This document shows, in pieces, positions 11,944 through 22,479 of a stretch of DNA of 64,000 bases. Every line of letters starts with the position of its first letter. The stretch's first letter is position 1. Source of the DNA: Carya illinoinensis (taxonomy: Eukaryota; Streptophyta; Magnoliopsida; Fagales; Juglandaceae); NCBI RefSeq assembly GCF_018687715.1, contig NC_056755.1, forward strand, positions 19,045,001 through 19,109,000, given 5' to 3'. The position numbers and the translations under genes are program-made. The notes beneath the pieces were generated by a model. The model saw only the letters and a list, made by a program, of their open reading frames with translations, had not been told where the DNA came from and searched no databases.

Positions 11944-12185
11944 CAGCATTCACCGCTTTGCCTTCATTTGCATCTTTGGCATGGTGGTGGTGTGATGGGT
12001 ATCGTGCTCCTAACTATTATACCTTTTCCTTTATCCATGGTGGCAGGGACCTTTCTCTTCTCCATATTTCTCCCAAGCGAGTAAGGCATTGCCCCCTTTC
12101 GATCCATGTGGACTTGGGAGATAAGACTCTGTTGCTTCACCTCTTTTATTGAAGCAACATTGAACAACTCTTGGAAGTTCTCAAT

Positions 12186-12809
12186 TCACAGGCATGCAAC
12201 TTGATTCCAAATTCGTGGTTTTAACCCATCTTGAAACTTCCTAACCTGCATCTTCTCTGTATTAATTAAATGACGGGTGAATCTCCCCAACTCCATAAAT
12301 TGGGCTGCATATTGTTCCACTATCAGATTGCCTTGTGTCAGATTTGTGAATTCCAATGATTTCTGATGCTTCATTATTTCTGGAAAGAAACAACTATTAA
12401 ATTCCTTCTTAAACGGCTCCCAAGTGAGAGTAGCTATGTCTGCCAACTTGTGTGCCAACAACTATCGATTTGTGTCCCACCATATGCTGACTTCTCCTTG
12501 AAGCAAGTGTCCAACATCTTTTGCTCATCTATACACCCACTAATGTTGAAAGTCCTTTCCAAGTTGATAAGCCACTTGTTGGCTCTTAGGGCTCCTTTTG
12601 TACCCATGAAGTTTAGGTATCTATATACTAGAAATAACTCAAACGGACACCCTCGTTTTCTTCTCTAGGCAGCTCTTACCTAGCATTCTACCATTACACC
12701 ATCTGATGTCATACCACTTCTGTCATTTAGCGAATAACTTCTATATTGCTTGTCGTCTCTTGATCTTGAAGAAGTTTCCACATGTCGACCACGTGCCATA
12801 GATTCTCTT
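12186..12809 (-). pseudogene. Gypsy gag capsid, broken, minus strand
   Basis: The minus strand holds a gag start-like ATGGCACGTGGTCGACATG near 12809. Further down it reads YRYLNFMGTKGALRANKWLI and, in frame 12186-12461, LADIATLTWEPFKKEFNSCF, then YAAQFMELGRFTRHL and NTEKMQVRKFQDGL. This is the Retrotrans_gag capsid fold. It is homologous to the plus-strand gag at 7800-8640, but with clear divergence at DNA level. Several stops and at least two frame changes break it. Confidence 0.75.
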
Positions 12810-12849
12810 TCCTCCTAACCATAATCTCCTTTTTTATTACAAATTTTTA

Positions 12850-13126
12850 AGATCCAACTCATAAATCCTATAAGATTTTCTCTAATTTTCCTTGTCCTTG
12901 TTGATTATCTTCCTTAGTTTCTTAAAAAGCTATAGGACTTCAATTATAAACTGATCAATGGCTTCTAGCCTCTCCACTAAGGATGGCTCCATCGATTACT
13001 CAGGGCTTTTTAGGGCCTCCTTGACTATGCAGAGTGCTGGCCGCTTGCGCTTCTCCATATCTAATCTCCTGTCCTATAACAACTTCTATCATTCTGGGTT
13101 AGGAATCGTAGTGGGAACTACCACGG
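12850..13126 (-). repeat. Piece of the minus-strand gypsy 5' LTR / leader
   Basis: Joining across the Athila insertion (TSD CACGG) makes the LTR-like DNA at 25098-25702 continuous with this piece. It has T-rich transcript-tail character on the minus strand. No intact primer-binding site was found before gag, so the LTR end cannot be placed exactly. The plus-strand frame at 12958-13155 is not supported as a gene. Confidence 0.5.
13122..13126. repeat. Target-site duplication CACGG (left) of the Athila element
   Basis: CACGG lies immediately before the 5' LTR start (TGATTGAG). It is repeated at 25093-25097, directly after the 3' LTR. Five-base duplications are made by LTR-retrotransposon integrase. 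Confidence 0.9.
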
Positions 13127-14266
13127 TGATTGAGCTGAGATATTGCATATTTTAGCTATTTAAAACCAATGTATTTTAAATTCATCATGACATTATTATT
13201 GGTTTTAAATGGAAAAATGATTAATAAGGATAAATCAAAGTTGTGATTTTAATTGATTAAAAGCATGAATTTCTGCTTGAATTCTACCAACTATTGATTA
13301 CTGTGCATTCTAGTCCATAATTTTTCTTGCTTTCCATTATCATTTGCGTTTGTACCATTGTTTTTCTTGTTCTTCATGTTCATAAAGTTTCTTGAGCTAT
13401 CTTTCCATCTTTTGGGTTCAATCCATGAACCTCAAAAGATAGAAGCACTTCTTGCCATCCGTGAATGGAAGTTGCTCAAGCTAATTTTTTTAGTGTTATT
13501 TTGTTGTTGAGTATTTTCTTTTTTAATCTCCATCTCCATTTTTTCGTGCATACCATGGTTTATTATGTTCATGCCTTGTTCATACTTTGTCTTGAGCTTT
13601 CCCACCATTCAAACACTCCCAACTCCATCTAACCTCATACACGGCCACACCAATCACCCCACATCATGCTCACTTAAACCATGACACACCATTGCCCTCC
13701 AACAAGCCACCAAACTTCCAAATCCTAGCCCCCACTTGCCATCCAACCCATCCCTCATTTCCCTCAAAACTCACGGATCCCCTTTTCACACTCAAATAAA
13801 TCCACCAACTCATTTCCAAACCACCTAAATTATACATTAATTGGGCGGCTGCTTGTTTGGCTTAACTTACATCGGTTGGTGCAGCTAAATTAAGGTGAGG
13901 AACATGTGATGGATTAGAAGAAGAAGGCTGCTGCTGTCCACCAACTACTGTCCATCGAAATGAAGGAAGAAGTCATCAAAGGCTGCTGCTGTCCACCGAA
14001 ATTATATGAAGAAGAAGGCTGCTGCTCTCCACCAAATTTAACATTGAAAAAGTCATAAAAGGCTGCTTCCTTTCCATTGAATTGGACAAGAGCCGAATGA
14101 AAGAAGATAGAAAGAGAACATGTGATGGATTGGAAGAGAAGTCGGCTGTTGTTGAAGCGTTAAGACATGCTTGAGTTTTCAACCAAGTGTGAATTGAAGA
14201 TGGATTTCGGCTGAAATGAAATTGATTGGAGGAAGGGCAGCACCAACTTGAGGCAGCCATCTAAAG

Positions 14267-14294
<28 letters not shown>
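14267..14294. repeat. (AT)n microsatellite in the Athila 5' LTR
   Basis: About 14 uninterrupted AT units. The 3' LTR counterpart at 23605-23626 is clearly shorter, so the tract changed length after insertion. Confidence 0.9.
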
Positions 14295-14297
<3 letters not shown>

Positions 14298-14534
14298 AGA
14301 GTGGCTGGACGGCAGAATTGAAAAACAAATTGAAGAGAAGAGATAAGAGAAGTCGGCTGGAATTATTCTTAAAGTAAAGTGTGTTGTGCTGAAACTGAAA
14401 AATAAAAAGGAAGGAAGTAAAGTCGGTGCATGAAAGAAAAGAAAAGACATTGAGGTGTGAAAAACGTGTTGGTGAGGGAGTAGGTGTTTGGTTTGAATTA
14501 AGAAACCAATTGAATAAGATGAGAGAGGAGAAAT

Positions 14535-14662
14535 GCAAGAGGTGGCCGAAATTAAGTGTGAATGCAAGATTGAAGTGTGAAACCAATTGAGTGTGAATGC
14601 AAGAGGTGGCCGAAATAAGGTGTGAATGCGAGATTGAAGTGTGAAACCAATTGAATGTGAGA
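14535..14662 (+). repeat. 64-base tandem duplication in the Athila 5' LTR
   Basis: Two consecutive 64-base units each start GCAAGAGGTGGCCGAAAT and contain GATTGAAGTGTGAAACCAAT. They differ at a few positions. The same pair is in the 3' LTR at 23867-23994, so the duplication predates this insertion. It lies about 25-150 bases upstream of the LTR TATA box, the place of a promoter enhancer. Confidence 0.85.
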
Positions 14663-14684
14663 TGCAACTAGCTAAGATGTTCGG

Positions 14685-14693
14685 CTATAAAAG
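14685..14693 (+). promoter_or_regulatory. TATA box of the Athila 5' LTR
   Basis: CTATAAAAG lies in the context TTCGGCTATAAAAGAATGC. An A/C-rich stretch suited to a transcription start follows about 25-40 bases downstream. It is conserved in the 3' LTR at 24017-24025. It likely drives the genomic RNA of the element. Confidence 0.75.
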
Positions 14694-15766
14694 AATGCCG
14701 TCCGAACTCAACAAAAAGAACTTACAACACACAACTACAACTTACATTTTACAATTTTCTGCTTTTATTATTTCTTTGTTATGTTCTTGAAAGAGTTGGC
14801 TCTTTCTTGTGTTCGGATTTTTGTTTTTCCTTTTGGCTTCAAAGCTTTGTTGTTTTAGCATTTTTATTAAGTGTATTAAGATTTGTTTTAGAATTTTATT
14901 TCATTAAGAGTAATACCTTAATATTAAGTGTGCTAGTTTGTTTCATTACTAGTTTGTTTCATGTAACAAAAGGAAATTGTTTTAGAAGTTTTAATCAAGT
15001 GTGCTAGTTTGTTTCATAAAGAATTGTTTTAGAAGTTCTAATTAATTGTGTTACCTTAATTTATTGCAAGAAAGGTTTGGTTTTAAGCTTTTGTTTTTGT
15101 TTTTGATTTTTCTGAACATCATACGTGAGAAGTTGTTTCCTTTTTGTTTTGAATTTCAATTGAATAGTGAAAGGAAGTTTTCGTTTAAACTTTTCGTTCT
15201 CTATTTTTATTTAACTTCAGTTTAAAGTTTATAGAATACTTTTGAGATATTTTTTTACTTAGAAGTTTGGTTAATTTATTTTCTGTTTACTTATTTTGTG
15301 TTATTTATTTTTCTCACTTCCTTAAGTTTTCATTTAATAGTGATTACAATTGTTATGTGTTATTTTGAGAATTTGTGATTTAATTACAAAGATGAATTCT
15401 AGAATCTTGGTTTTGGGCATTTTCAATTTTCAGTTCATGTTTTGACAATCACTTTCTAATTTAGTTTAATTCTTAATTTAGTTTTATTAATTTCTGAGTT
15501 TAATTTATTAGTCCTTTACATTTCAATCCAACAATCAAAATCTAAAAACATGAATCTAGTCCATGACTAGTACCCTTTTCCATCCATTGTACATACCATC
15601 ATTTTATTTTCTCTCTATGAAATTTTTCACATTTTTTTCAACGAGTTTAATTTTAAGCAACTTTGCCTGAGGAGGCGATCTAGGAATTTATTCCTAATTA
15701 TTACACGACATCCTCCTGCACTTGGGATAGCATTAGTGCTACTCATTTTTGAGTGAGTCAAGTTTT

Positions 15767-15784
15767 TGGCGCCGTTGCCGGGGA
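15767..15784 (+). promoter_or_regulatory. Primer-binding site, tRNA-Asp type
   Basis: TGGCGCCGTTGCCGGGGA begins six bases after the 5' LTR. It is complementary to the 3' end of plant tRNA-Asp, the primer typical of Athila and related Tat elements. It is the strongest single marker for the lineage. Confidence 0.9.
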
Positions 15785-15856
15785 AAAGTTATCTAACTTA
15801 AATTTAAACTTGTTATTTTATTTTATTTTTTCTCTACCATATTAGATTGATGTTTC

Positions 15857-17083
15857 ATGTCTTGGGTAAGAGACACTTCAAATAGGTTGCTTAGAGTCAC
15901 ATCGAGTGTTGAGAGTAGTATACACAGTTTGGAGATAGATAGTTCGTCTATCTTTTCTTTGAGTGAGCCAGGTGACGAAATTGAAATTGAATCAGAAAAC
16001 ATGGCTGCACCTGCACCACGCACTCTTAAGGACTATTTGCAACCCACTCGTACCACTACACCTTCATGCATAATTTTATCTGAAAATGCACCTAATTTCT
16101 CTATCAAGTATGGCATGATGTCAGTGATACCTCAGTTCCACGGGATGGATTCTGAGAGTCCTTACCAACACTTGACAGATTTTGAGCTGGCTTGTGCTAC
16201 TTTTATCACTAGGGCTGTTACTGATGAATTCATTAGACTTCGTTTATTTCCTTTCTCTTTAAAGGATAAAGCGAAGATTTGGTTTAACTCTTTGAGACCT
16301 AATTCCATTTCTAGTTGGTCTGACATGCAGCGTGAATTCTTACAGAAATTTTTTCCTTTTCAGAGAACTCAATTTTTGCAAGAGCAGATCAGCCAGTTCA
16401 ATCGGAGACCTGATGAGACCTTTCAGGCCAGTTGGGAAAAATTTAAGGATTTGGTGAACATTTGTCCACATCATGGTTTTGAATCCTGGAGGCTGGTGAG
16501 CTATTTTTACACTGGTCTCACTTCGGAATGCAAGCAATTTGTTCAGACAATGTACAATGGGGAGTTCTTCAGCAAGGAACCTGATGAAGCATTATCATTT
16601 TTTGACTACCTTGCTGAGAGTGCACAACAATGGAACACTTGTACTGATCGAGTTCCATTAACAGCACAGCCACTGAGGGCTATTTCTGGAGGGGGCAGAT
16701 ATGAGCTTAAAGGAGACACTGATGTTCAAGCCCGAATAACTGCATTGACTAGAAGAATGGAGGTCATGGAAATGGAAAAAGTAAAGGCTGCGAAAGTAGC
16801 AGAGGCATGTTCTATATGTGCTGATTCAAACCGTAAGACCCAAGAATGCCAGTATTTCAAGAAGGTGGGTCTGAGCCAATGCAATCATCTAACTAGGTTA
16901 ATAGAGCACAGAATCAGCCTTTCTCCAACACATATAATCCGGGGTGGAGAAATCACCCAAATTTCTCATGGAGAAATGATCAGCCTGGTCGGTCCCCACC
17001 ACCTCAGCAGCAGCCATTTAATCAAGGTGCTCCTCAGCACCAGTATCCACCATATCAAAATCCTCAGAGCTATCCTTATGTAG
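15857..17083 (+). pseudogene. Athila gag, frameshifted near its 3' end
   Basis: 408 codons from the first ATG after the primer site. Residues 90-250 form a Retrotrans_gag capsid (FHGMDSESPYQHLTDFELAC, KDKAKIWFNSL, QREFLQKFFP, SWEKFKDLVNICPHHG). Near residue 315 a cysteine-poor knuckle remnant CSICADSNRKTQEC is seen. After about 16890 the correct frame shifts. The P/Q-rich continuation (near 16935-17160) is in the frame of the downstream pol, so the last 50 residues listed here are out of frame. The normal product is a Gag-Pol polyprotein whose Gag part forms the particle. An alternative start at the internal ATG before AAPAPRTLKD is also possible. Confidence 0.85.
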
Positions 17084-17163
17084 CTCCTCCTGGATTTCAG
17101 CCTCATGTAGCTGCACAAAGTCCTCAGCCTTCATCATCTGCCAAGAAGACTCTAGATGACAGT

Positions 17164-19059
17164 ATGGCTCAGATGGCCAATACACTTCAGCAATTCATGC
17201 AGATTCAGGCCACCACAAATAATCAAAATACTCAGGCCATAAATGAGTTGCGTGGCACTGTTAATAAGATGAGCACAACCTTGAGCACCCTAGAGAAAGG
17301 GAAATTTCCTGCACAGCCTCAGCCTAATCCTCAAGTATACAGACAACAACAATATCAAGTGCATAATGTCTCAGGAGACGTTGTTGAAACAACAAAAGCT
17401 GTTCTTACTTTGAGAAGTGGGAAGGAAGTTCCCCGACCTGAGATGACCATAGACACAGAGGTAATTGCTCCTACGCCTAAAGATGCAGCAGAGACGGATG
17501 AAGTTGAAAAAGAACCAAAGGTAGCGAGACCAAAACTGAAGAAGCCTGTGAGTGCAGATGCTGAAACTAGTAAGGGATACCAACTTGTGGTACCCTATCC
17601 TCAGAGATTGGCAGCTGGCAAAAAGAACAAGTATCACACGAAAATTCAAGAGATTTTCAAGCAAGTGAAAATCAATATTCCACTCTTGGATGCCATACAA
17701 CAAGTGCCTTCATATGCAAAATTTTTGAAGGACTTGTGCACGGTGAAAATGAAGCTGAATGTGACGAAGGAAGCTTTCCTAACGGAGCAAGTTAGTGCAT
17801 CGATATTGAGCGAGACTCCTCAGAAGTTTGGAGATCCCAACTCTCCCAACATCTTCATTATGATTGGTGAATCACGAATTGGGAGAGCTTTACTTGATTT
17901 GGGGAGTAGTGTGAACTTGCTACCGTTCTCAGTATATGAGCAGTTGGGATTGGGTGAGCTGAAAAAGACCTCCATCATGCTACAACTGGCTGACAGATCA
18001 GTTAAGGTACCGAAGGGTATTGTAGAGGACGTGTTGGTCCAGGTGGACAAATTCTACTACCCAGTAGATTTTGTGGTTCTTGACATGCAGCAGCCGGTCT
18101 CCACTATTTATCAAGCTCCTGTCATCCTAGGAAGACCATTTCTAGCTACATCAAATGCTTTGATCAATTGTAGAAGAGGAGTTTTGAAGCTTACCTTTGG
18201 GAACATGGCACTTGAGTTGAATGTTTTCAACGCTTGCAAGATGCCGGCACATTTTGATGACACAAGTGATTTGAATGCTGTGGAGAGTTTGACACCAACA
18301 GATTTTATTTGCTCAACTTCTCCTTTCTCTGATGATGATTATATTTTTCAGACACCTGAATTTTTACTTGATGAGAAAATTGATCATATCAATGAAGATG
18401 ACTTTGATTTTTTTGATTGTTTTGCAGATTCATCTTTACCACTTGAAGTACAATTTGCGGGAGCAAGATGGAAACCCCAGTTCGAAGCTCTACCACCACC
18501 AGACATACTTAGATCTTCAGAGGAAGAAGTTCCTCAGTTGGAACTGAAACCGCTTCCTCAAGATTTAAAGTATGCATTTCTTGGACCTGAAGAAAGCACT
18601 TTTCTGGTGGTGATTTCCTCAAAGCTAAATCAGAAGGATGAAGCCCAGTTGATTGAAGTATTAAAAAAGCATCGAGGTGCAATTGGTTGGACAATAGCAG
18701 ACATCAAAGGCATTGATGCCACTGTATGTACCCACAGAATCCATCTTGAAGACGATGCTAGACTGGTTCGTGATGCTCAACGTAGGCTCAATCCTACCAT
18801 GAAGGAAGTCGTGAAAGAGGAAGTGCTTAAGCTACTTGCAGTAGGTATCATTTATCCCATCTCAGACAGTAAGTGGGTAAGTCCAACTCAAGTGGTACCG
18901 AAGAAATCTGGTTTGACTGTCATAAAAAATGATAAAAATGAGTTGATTCCAACTAGAATGGTTACTGGCTGGAGAATGTGCATTGATTATAGAAAACTTA
19001 ATTCAGCCAGTAAGAAGGATCATTTTCCTTTACCATTCTTGGATCAAATTTTGGAATGA
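17164..19059 (+). pseudogene. Athila Gag tail, protease and reverse transcriptase N-terminus (ends at premature TGA)
   Basis: 631 codons. Residues 1-80 are the Q-rich Gag tail. About residues 230-345 are the aspartic protease: the active site reads ALLDLGSSVNLLP with the catalytic Asp at residue 245, and the family usually has DLGASINLMP. An acidic linker follows. The reverse transcriptase starts about residue 520 (EVVKEEVLKLLAVGIIYPIS, VSPTQVVPKKSG, then WRMCIDYRKLN). A TGA at 19057-19059 interrupts the frame. The next codons (VAG.AYYC) are the normal continuation, so this is one base change in an otherwise good gene. Protease matures the polyprotein and the transferase copies RNA to DNA. 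Confidence 0.87.
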
Positions 19060-20386
19060 GTAGCTGGTAATGCATATTATTGTTTATTGGATGGCTATTC
19101 TGGTTATTATCAAATTGCTGTAGCACCTGAGGATCAGGAGAAAACCACTTTCACCTGTCCTTTTGGCACTTTTGCTTTTACTAGAATGCCTTTTGGTTTG
19201 TGTAATGCTCCAGCTACTTTTCAGAGATGCATGGTGAGTATTTTTTCTGATATGATTGATGATATTTGTGAAATACTCATGGATGATTTCTCTGTTTTTG
19301 GAAAATCCTTTGAGAGTTGTTTGTATAATTTGGCACGTATTCTCCAGAGATGTGAGGAAAAAAATCTTTTACTTAATTGGAAGAAATGCCAATTTATGGT
19401 TACTCAGGGCATTGTGTTAGGGCATATTGTTTCTTTTGAGGGTATAAAAGTTGACAAGGCAAAGATTGAATTAATATCTAAACTTCCTATCCCTAGAACA
19501 GTTAGGGATATTCGTTCTTTTCTTGGTCATGCTGGTTTTTATAGGCAGTTTATTCAAGGGTTTAGTTCCATTGCAAAACCTTTGTGCACTCTTTTACAAA
19601 ATGATATTGAATTTGTTTGGACTGATGAGTGCCAAAAAGCATTTGATTCCTTGAAAAAGTCGCTTACCACTGCCCCTATTGTGCAACCCTCGTAGTGGGA
19701 CCTTCCCTTTGAGATTATGACAGATGCTAGTGACTATGCCTTAGGAGCTGTTTTGGGGCAGCGAGTGGATAACAGACCTTTTGTGATTTATTATGCCAGT
19801 AGAACCTTGAATGATGCCCAGAAAAATTATACCACTACTGAAAAAGAATTGCTTGTAGTTGTTTTTGCACTTGATAAATTCCGGGCTTATATTCTTGGTT
19901 CTCCTGTTACTATTTTCACTGACCACTCTGGTCTTAAGTATTTGTTGGCTAAAAAAGATGCAAAACCACGCTTGATTCGCTGGATTCTATTACTTCAAGA
20001 GTTCAACATCAACATTAAGGACAAGAAAGGAGTTGAAAATGTGGTAGCTGACCACCTCTCTAGATTGTCATCATCTCCTTCTTCAAATGTCAGCCTTCCT
20101 CTTGATGATAGTTTCCCGGATGAGCATCTGTTTGTGGTTGATATAGCTCCCTGGTATGCTGACGTGGTCAATTATCTGGTGACTGAGCGAATGCCTTCTG
20201 AATGGTCAACCCAAGATAAGCGTCGGTTTCTATCTGAGGTAAAATATTTCTACTTTGATGACCCTTATCTTTTCAAGTATTGTTTGGACCAATTGATTTG
20301 GAGATGCATTCCTGATGATGAGTTTTCTTCAGTATTGAGATTTTGTCATAGGGTGCATGTGGTTGTCATTTTTCAGCAAATAAAAC
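19060..20386 (+). pseudogene. Athila reverse transcriptase palm/thumb and RNase H (TAG at 19693)
   Basis: This is in the same frame as the preceding piece. The transferase core shows LDGYSGYYQIAVAPEDQEKT, MPFGLCNAPATFQRC and the catalytic EILMDDFSVFG (family usually FMDD). A TAG at 19693-19695 falls just before WDLPFEIMTDASDYALGAVL, the start of RNase H. The RNase H acidic residues are visible in DASDYALG, TTEKELLVVVFA, TIFTDHSGLKYL and VADHLSR. The RNase H removes template RNA. Near 20350 a one-base shift moves the integrase zinc finger into another frame, so the last codons of this frame are not the true protein. Confidence 0.87.
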
Positions 20387-21440
20387 AGTGGCAAAAATTT
20401 TGCAAAGCGGTTTTTATTGGCCTTCCATGTTTACGGACGCTTACAATTTTTGTAAAGCATGTGAGTTTTGTCAAAAGTTGGGAGCCATTAGCAAAAGAAA
20501 CATGATGCCCCTTTTCCCCATTCTTACTTTAGAAATCTTTGATAGTTGGGGAATAGACTTCATGGGACCTTTTCCGGTTTCCTTTGGAAACACATATATT
20601 TTATTGGCTGTGGACTATGTTTCAAAGTGGATTGAGGCCATCGCTTGCAAAACCAATGACCATCATGTTGTACTAAAATTTTTACAATCTTTGTTTGCTC
20701 GATTTGGCATGCCCAAGGTTATCATTAGTGACAGGGGTTCTCATTTTTGCAATAAACCATTTTCTACACTTGTGAAGAAATATGGTATCACACACAGAGT
20801 TTCTACCCATTATCAACCTCAAACAAATGGGCAAGCTGAATTGGCAAACAGAGAAATAAAAATCATTCTGGAGAAAACAGTAAATCCTAATAGGAAAGAT
20901 TGGCCGATTAAGCTTCTTAATGCTTTGTGGGCTTATAGGACAGCTTTTAAAACAAATCTAGGGATGTCTCCCTATCGATTAGTTTATGGTAAAGCTTGTC
21001 ATTTACCTGTTGACATTCAGCATCGAGCTCTTTGGGCCATAAAACATGTTAACATGTCACTTGATAAAGCTTCAGGGCTGAGAAAATTGAAGATCAATGA
21101 ATTGGATGAAGCTCGTCGGAATGCTTATGACAACGCGCAACTGGCAAAGGAACGCAAGAAAATTCTGCATGATCAGAAAATTCATCCAAAGCATTTCACA
21201 CTTGGCCAGGAAGTTCTTCTTTACAACTCTCGCTTGCATATTTTTCCTGGAAAGTTGAAATCCCGATGGAGTGGGCCGTACACTGTAAAGACCGTTCATC
21301 CTCATGGCGCGGTAGACATTGTCAATCCAAAAAATGGTAATAGCTTCACTGTCAACGGACAACGTCTAAAGTCATTTCTGAAGGTCTTTGATCCACATGA
21401 TGAGATCTTGCTTGTGCAAGACCTCAGGGAAGTATTTTAA
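20350..21440 (+). pseudogene. Athila integrase (frameshifted at its start)
   Basis: The open frame starts at 20388 but the true domain begins a little upstream. The HHCC finger shows [12 protein letters not shown] with [12 protein letters not shown] downstream. The catalytic core has [13 protein letters not shown] (first Asp), [12 protein letters not shown] (second Asp) and [14 protein letters not shown] (Glu), so the DDE triad is intact. The C-terminal part ends [24 protein letters not shown] and stops at 21438-21440. There is no chromodomain, as expected for Athila. The protein inserts element cDNA and made the CACGG duplication. Only the junction with RNase H is damaged. Confidence 0.88.
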
Positions 21441-22479
21441 GTTGTTTTTCCTTCTTTACAGTTTTCTTTACTTGCTTTGTTTTTATTTGTTCGTTTGCTT
21501 TGATTTTATATTTCATGTTGATTGTTTGTTTTGTTTGCTTAGTTCTGTGCACTTTGTTTTCTTTTGTTTGATTCATTGAGGACTATGTCTCCCACTAGTT
21601 GGGGGGTAGCATGTGTGCACATATAAAAAAAAATAAAAAAAAAAAAAACCCAAAAATTTGAAATTTGAGATTTGTGAAATTTGAGCATCTTGATGGAGTA
21701 GTTGAGCGAGATCATTTGTGAAGATTTATCTTCAAGCTTAAACATAGAGCATGATTTTTGATGCATCATATTATGTTGATATGTGGCTTGAAACATCAAG
21801 ATGTTATAGTTATTGAGATGAAACTTGATAAAAAATTTTGTAGAACGAAAGGCAAAGTTTGAAGGACATTTTGCACATGCTTACGCTTGTAGTGTTCCTT
21901 ATTTACCATTCATTGATTTAATACTGGAGAAGTAAACTGCAGGACTACCGAGCCATGCCAAAAAGAAAAAGAAAAGAAAAGAAAAGAGAAAGGATTGAAA
22001 AAAAATAATAATAAAATAAAATAAAATAAAATAAAGGCAACTTAGTGAACTTTCCTAAGTAAAAAGGGCTAGAAACAGTTACCCAAGACTTTGGGGGTTG
22101 AGTATCCAACCTTTAAAAACAGAGCTGGCGTGAAAACTGCTAGTCCCTTTGGCTTTGAGGTAGTTAGAATCAGCAATGATTAAATCTTAAGGCTGAAAAA
22201 TCCTGTGACAAATCATGGCTAGTAATGAGGAACACACAACCAGTTTAGCTCCACACACACATTTAAGTCCTGAGATATTTGCCTTAATTCTATGTGAAAG
22301 ATTGTTGAGATAGTCTTGGTGGGTATAACCCTTGGGGTTGAGTAGTAACATGTCACTTTTGTGAGAATTCAGAATTGTGTTCGATTGTTTTTGTTTGAAT
22401 TTCAATCTTTATGCAATATTCATCTCAATTAATTTTCACTATTTTGCTCAAGGATTTGCAAAAAGCTAGTTGGGGGCTG
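21441..22479 (+). other. Athila 3' non-coding region and polypurine-like stretch
   Basis: No envelope-like or antisense gene was found between pol and the 3' LTR. Just after pol is ACTAGTTGGGGGGTAGCA (21595-21612), a G-rich motif. Then come A-rich simple runs (21624-21650 and AAATA/GAAAA repeats at 21961-22035). The segment GACTTTGGGGGTTGAGTATC (22090 onward) is unrecognised. AGTTGGGGGCTG at 22468-22479 immediately precedes the 3' LTR and is the likely plus-strand primer. Small minus-strand frames (21539-21799, 22187-22405) show no domain. Confidence 0.7.

Larger units (their letters stand above)
8676..13126 (-). mobile_element. Ty3/gypsy (chromovirus-like) internal region, minus strand
   Basis: Reading the minus strand from 13126 down gives, in order: an LTR/leader remnant, gag (from about 12809), zinc knuckle (near 11940-11870), protease, reverse transcriptase, RNase H and integrase, ending at the inverted junction at 8675. 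The PR-RT-RH-INT order is that of Ty3/gypsy. The 5' LTR continues beyond two later insertions (25098-25702 and 36366-38623). The 3' LTR is absent. No chromodomain is visible because the element breaks off just after the integrase GPYEV motif. Stops and frameshifts are frequent throughout, so it is dead. Confidence 0.75.
13127..15760 (+). repeat. Athila 5' LTR
   Basis: It starts TGATTGAG and ends GAGTGAGTCA, 2634 bases, with the primer site seven bases further on. It pairs with 22480-25092. Compared with the 3' copy it has a short extra segment after the first 30 bases and a longer AT microsatellite. Internal parts are a C-rich block (13600-13830), GCTGCTGCTGTCCACC repeats (13927-14070), an (AT)n tract, a 64-base tandem duplication, a TATA box (14685) and a T-rich tail. 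Long minus-strand frames here (up to 162 codons) look like chance products of the repeats. Confidence 0.93.

Noticed and set aside
13976..14260. Minus-strand 94-codon frame repeated at 23314-23598
   Set aside because: It is made from the GCTGCTGCTGTCC repeats of the LTR; the shared openness is explained by the recent origin of both LTRs.
14160..14667. Long minus-strand frames (135 and 162 codons) in the Athila 5' LTR, with counterparts at 23522-24007 in the 3' LTR
   Set aside because: They run through the 64-base duplication and the (AT)n tract (the IYIYIYIY run). Their repetition in both LTRs follows from LTR identity, not selection, and there is no domain or start context.
17371..17703. 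Minus-strand 110-codon frame in the Athila pol
   Set aside because: It is the complement of a well-supported protease-region coding frame; no independent evidence.
21539..22405. Possible antisense genes in the Athila 3' non-coding region
   Set aside because: Only two short minus-strand frames of 72-86 codons, without promoter-like sequence, in contrast to the Sirevirus case.
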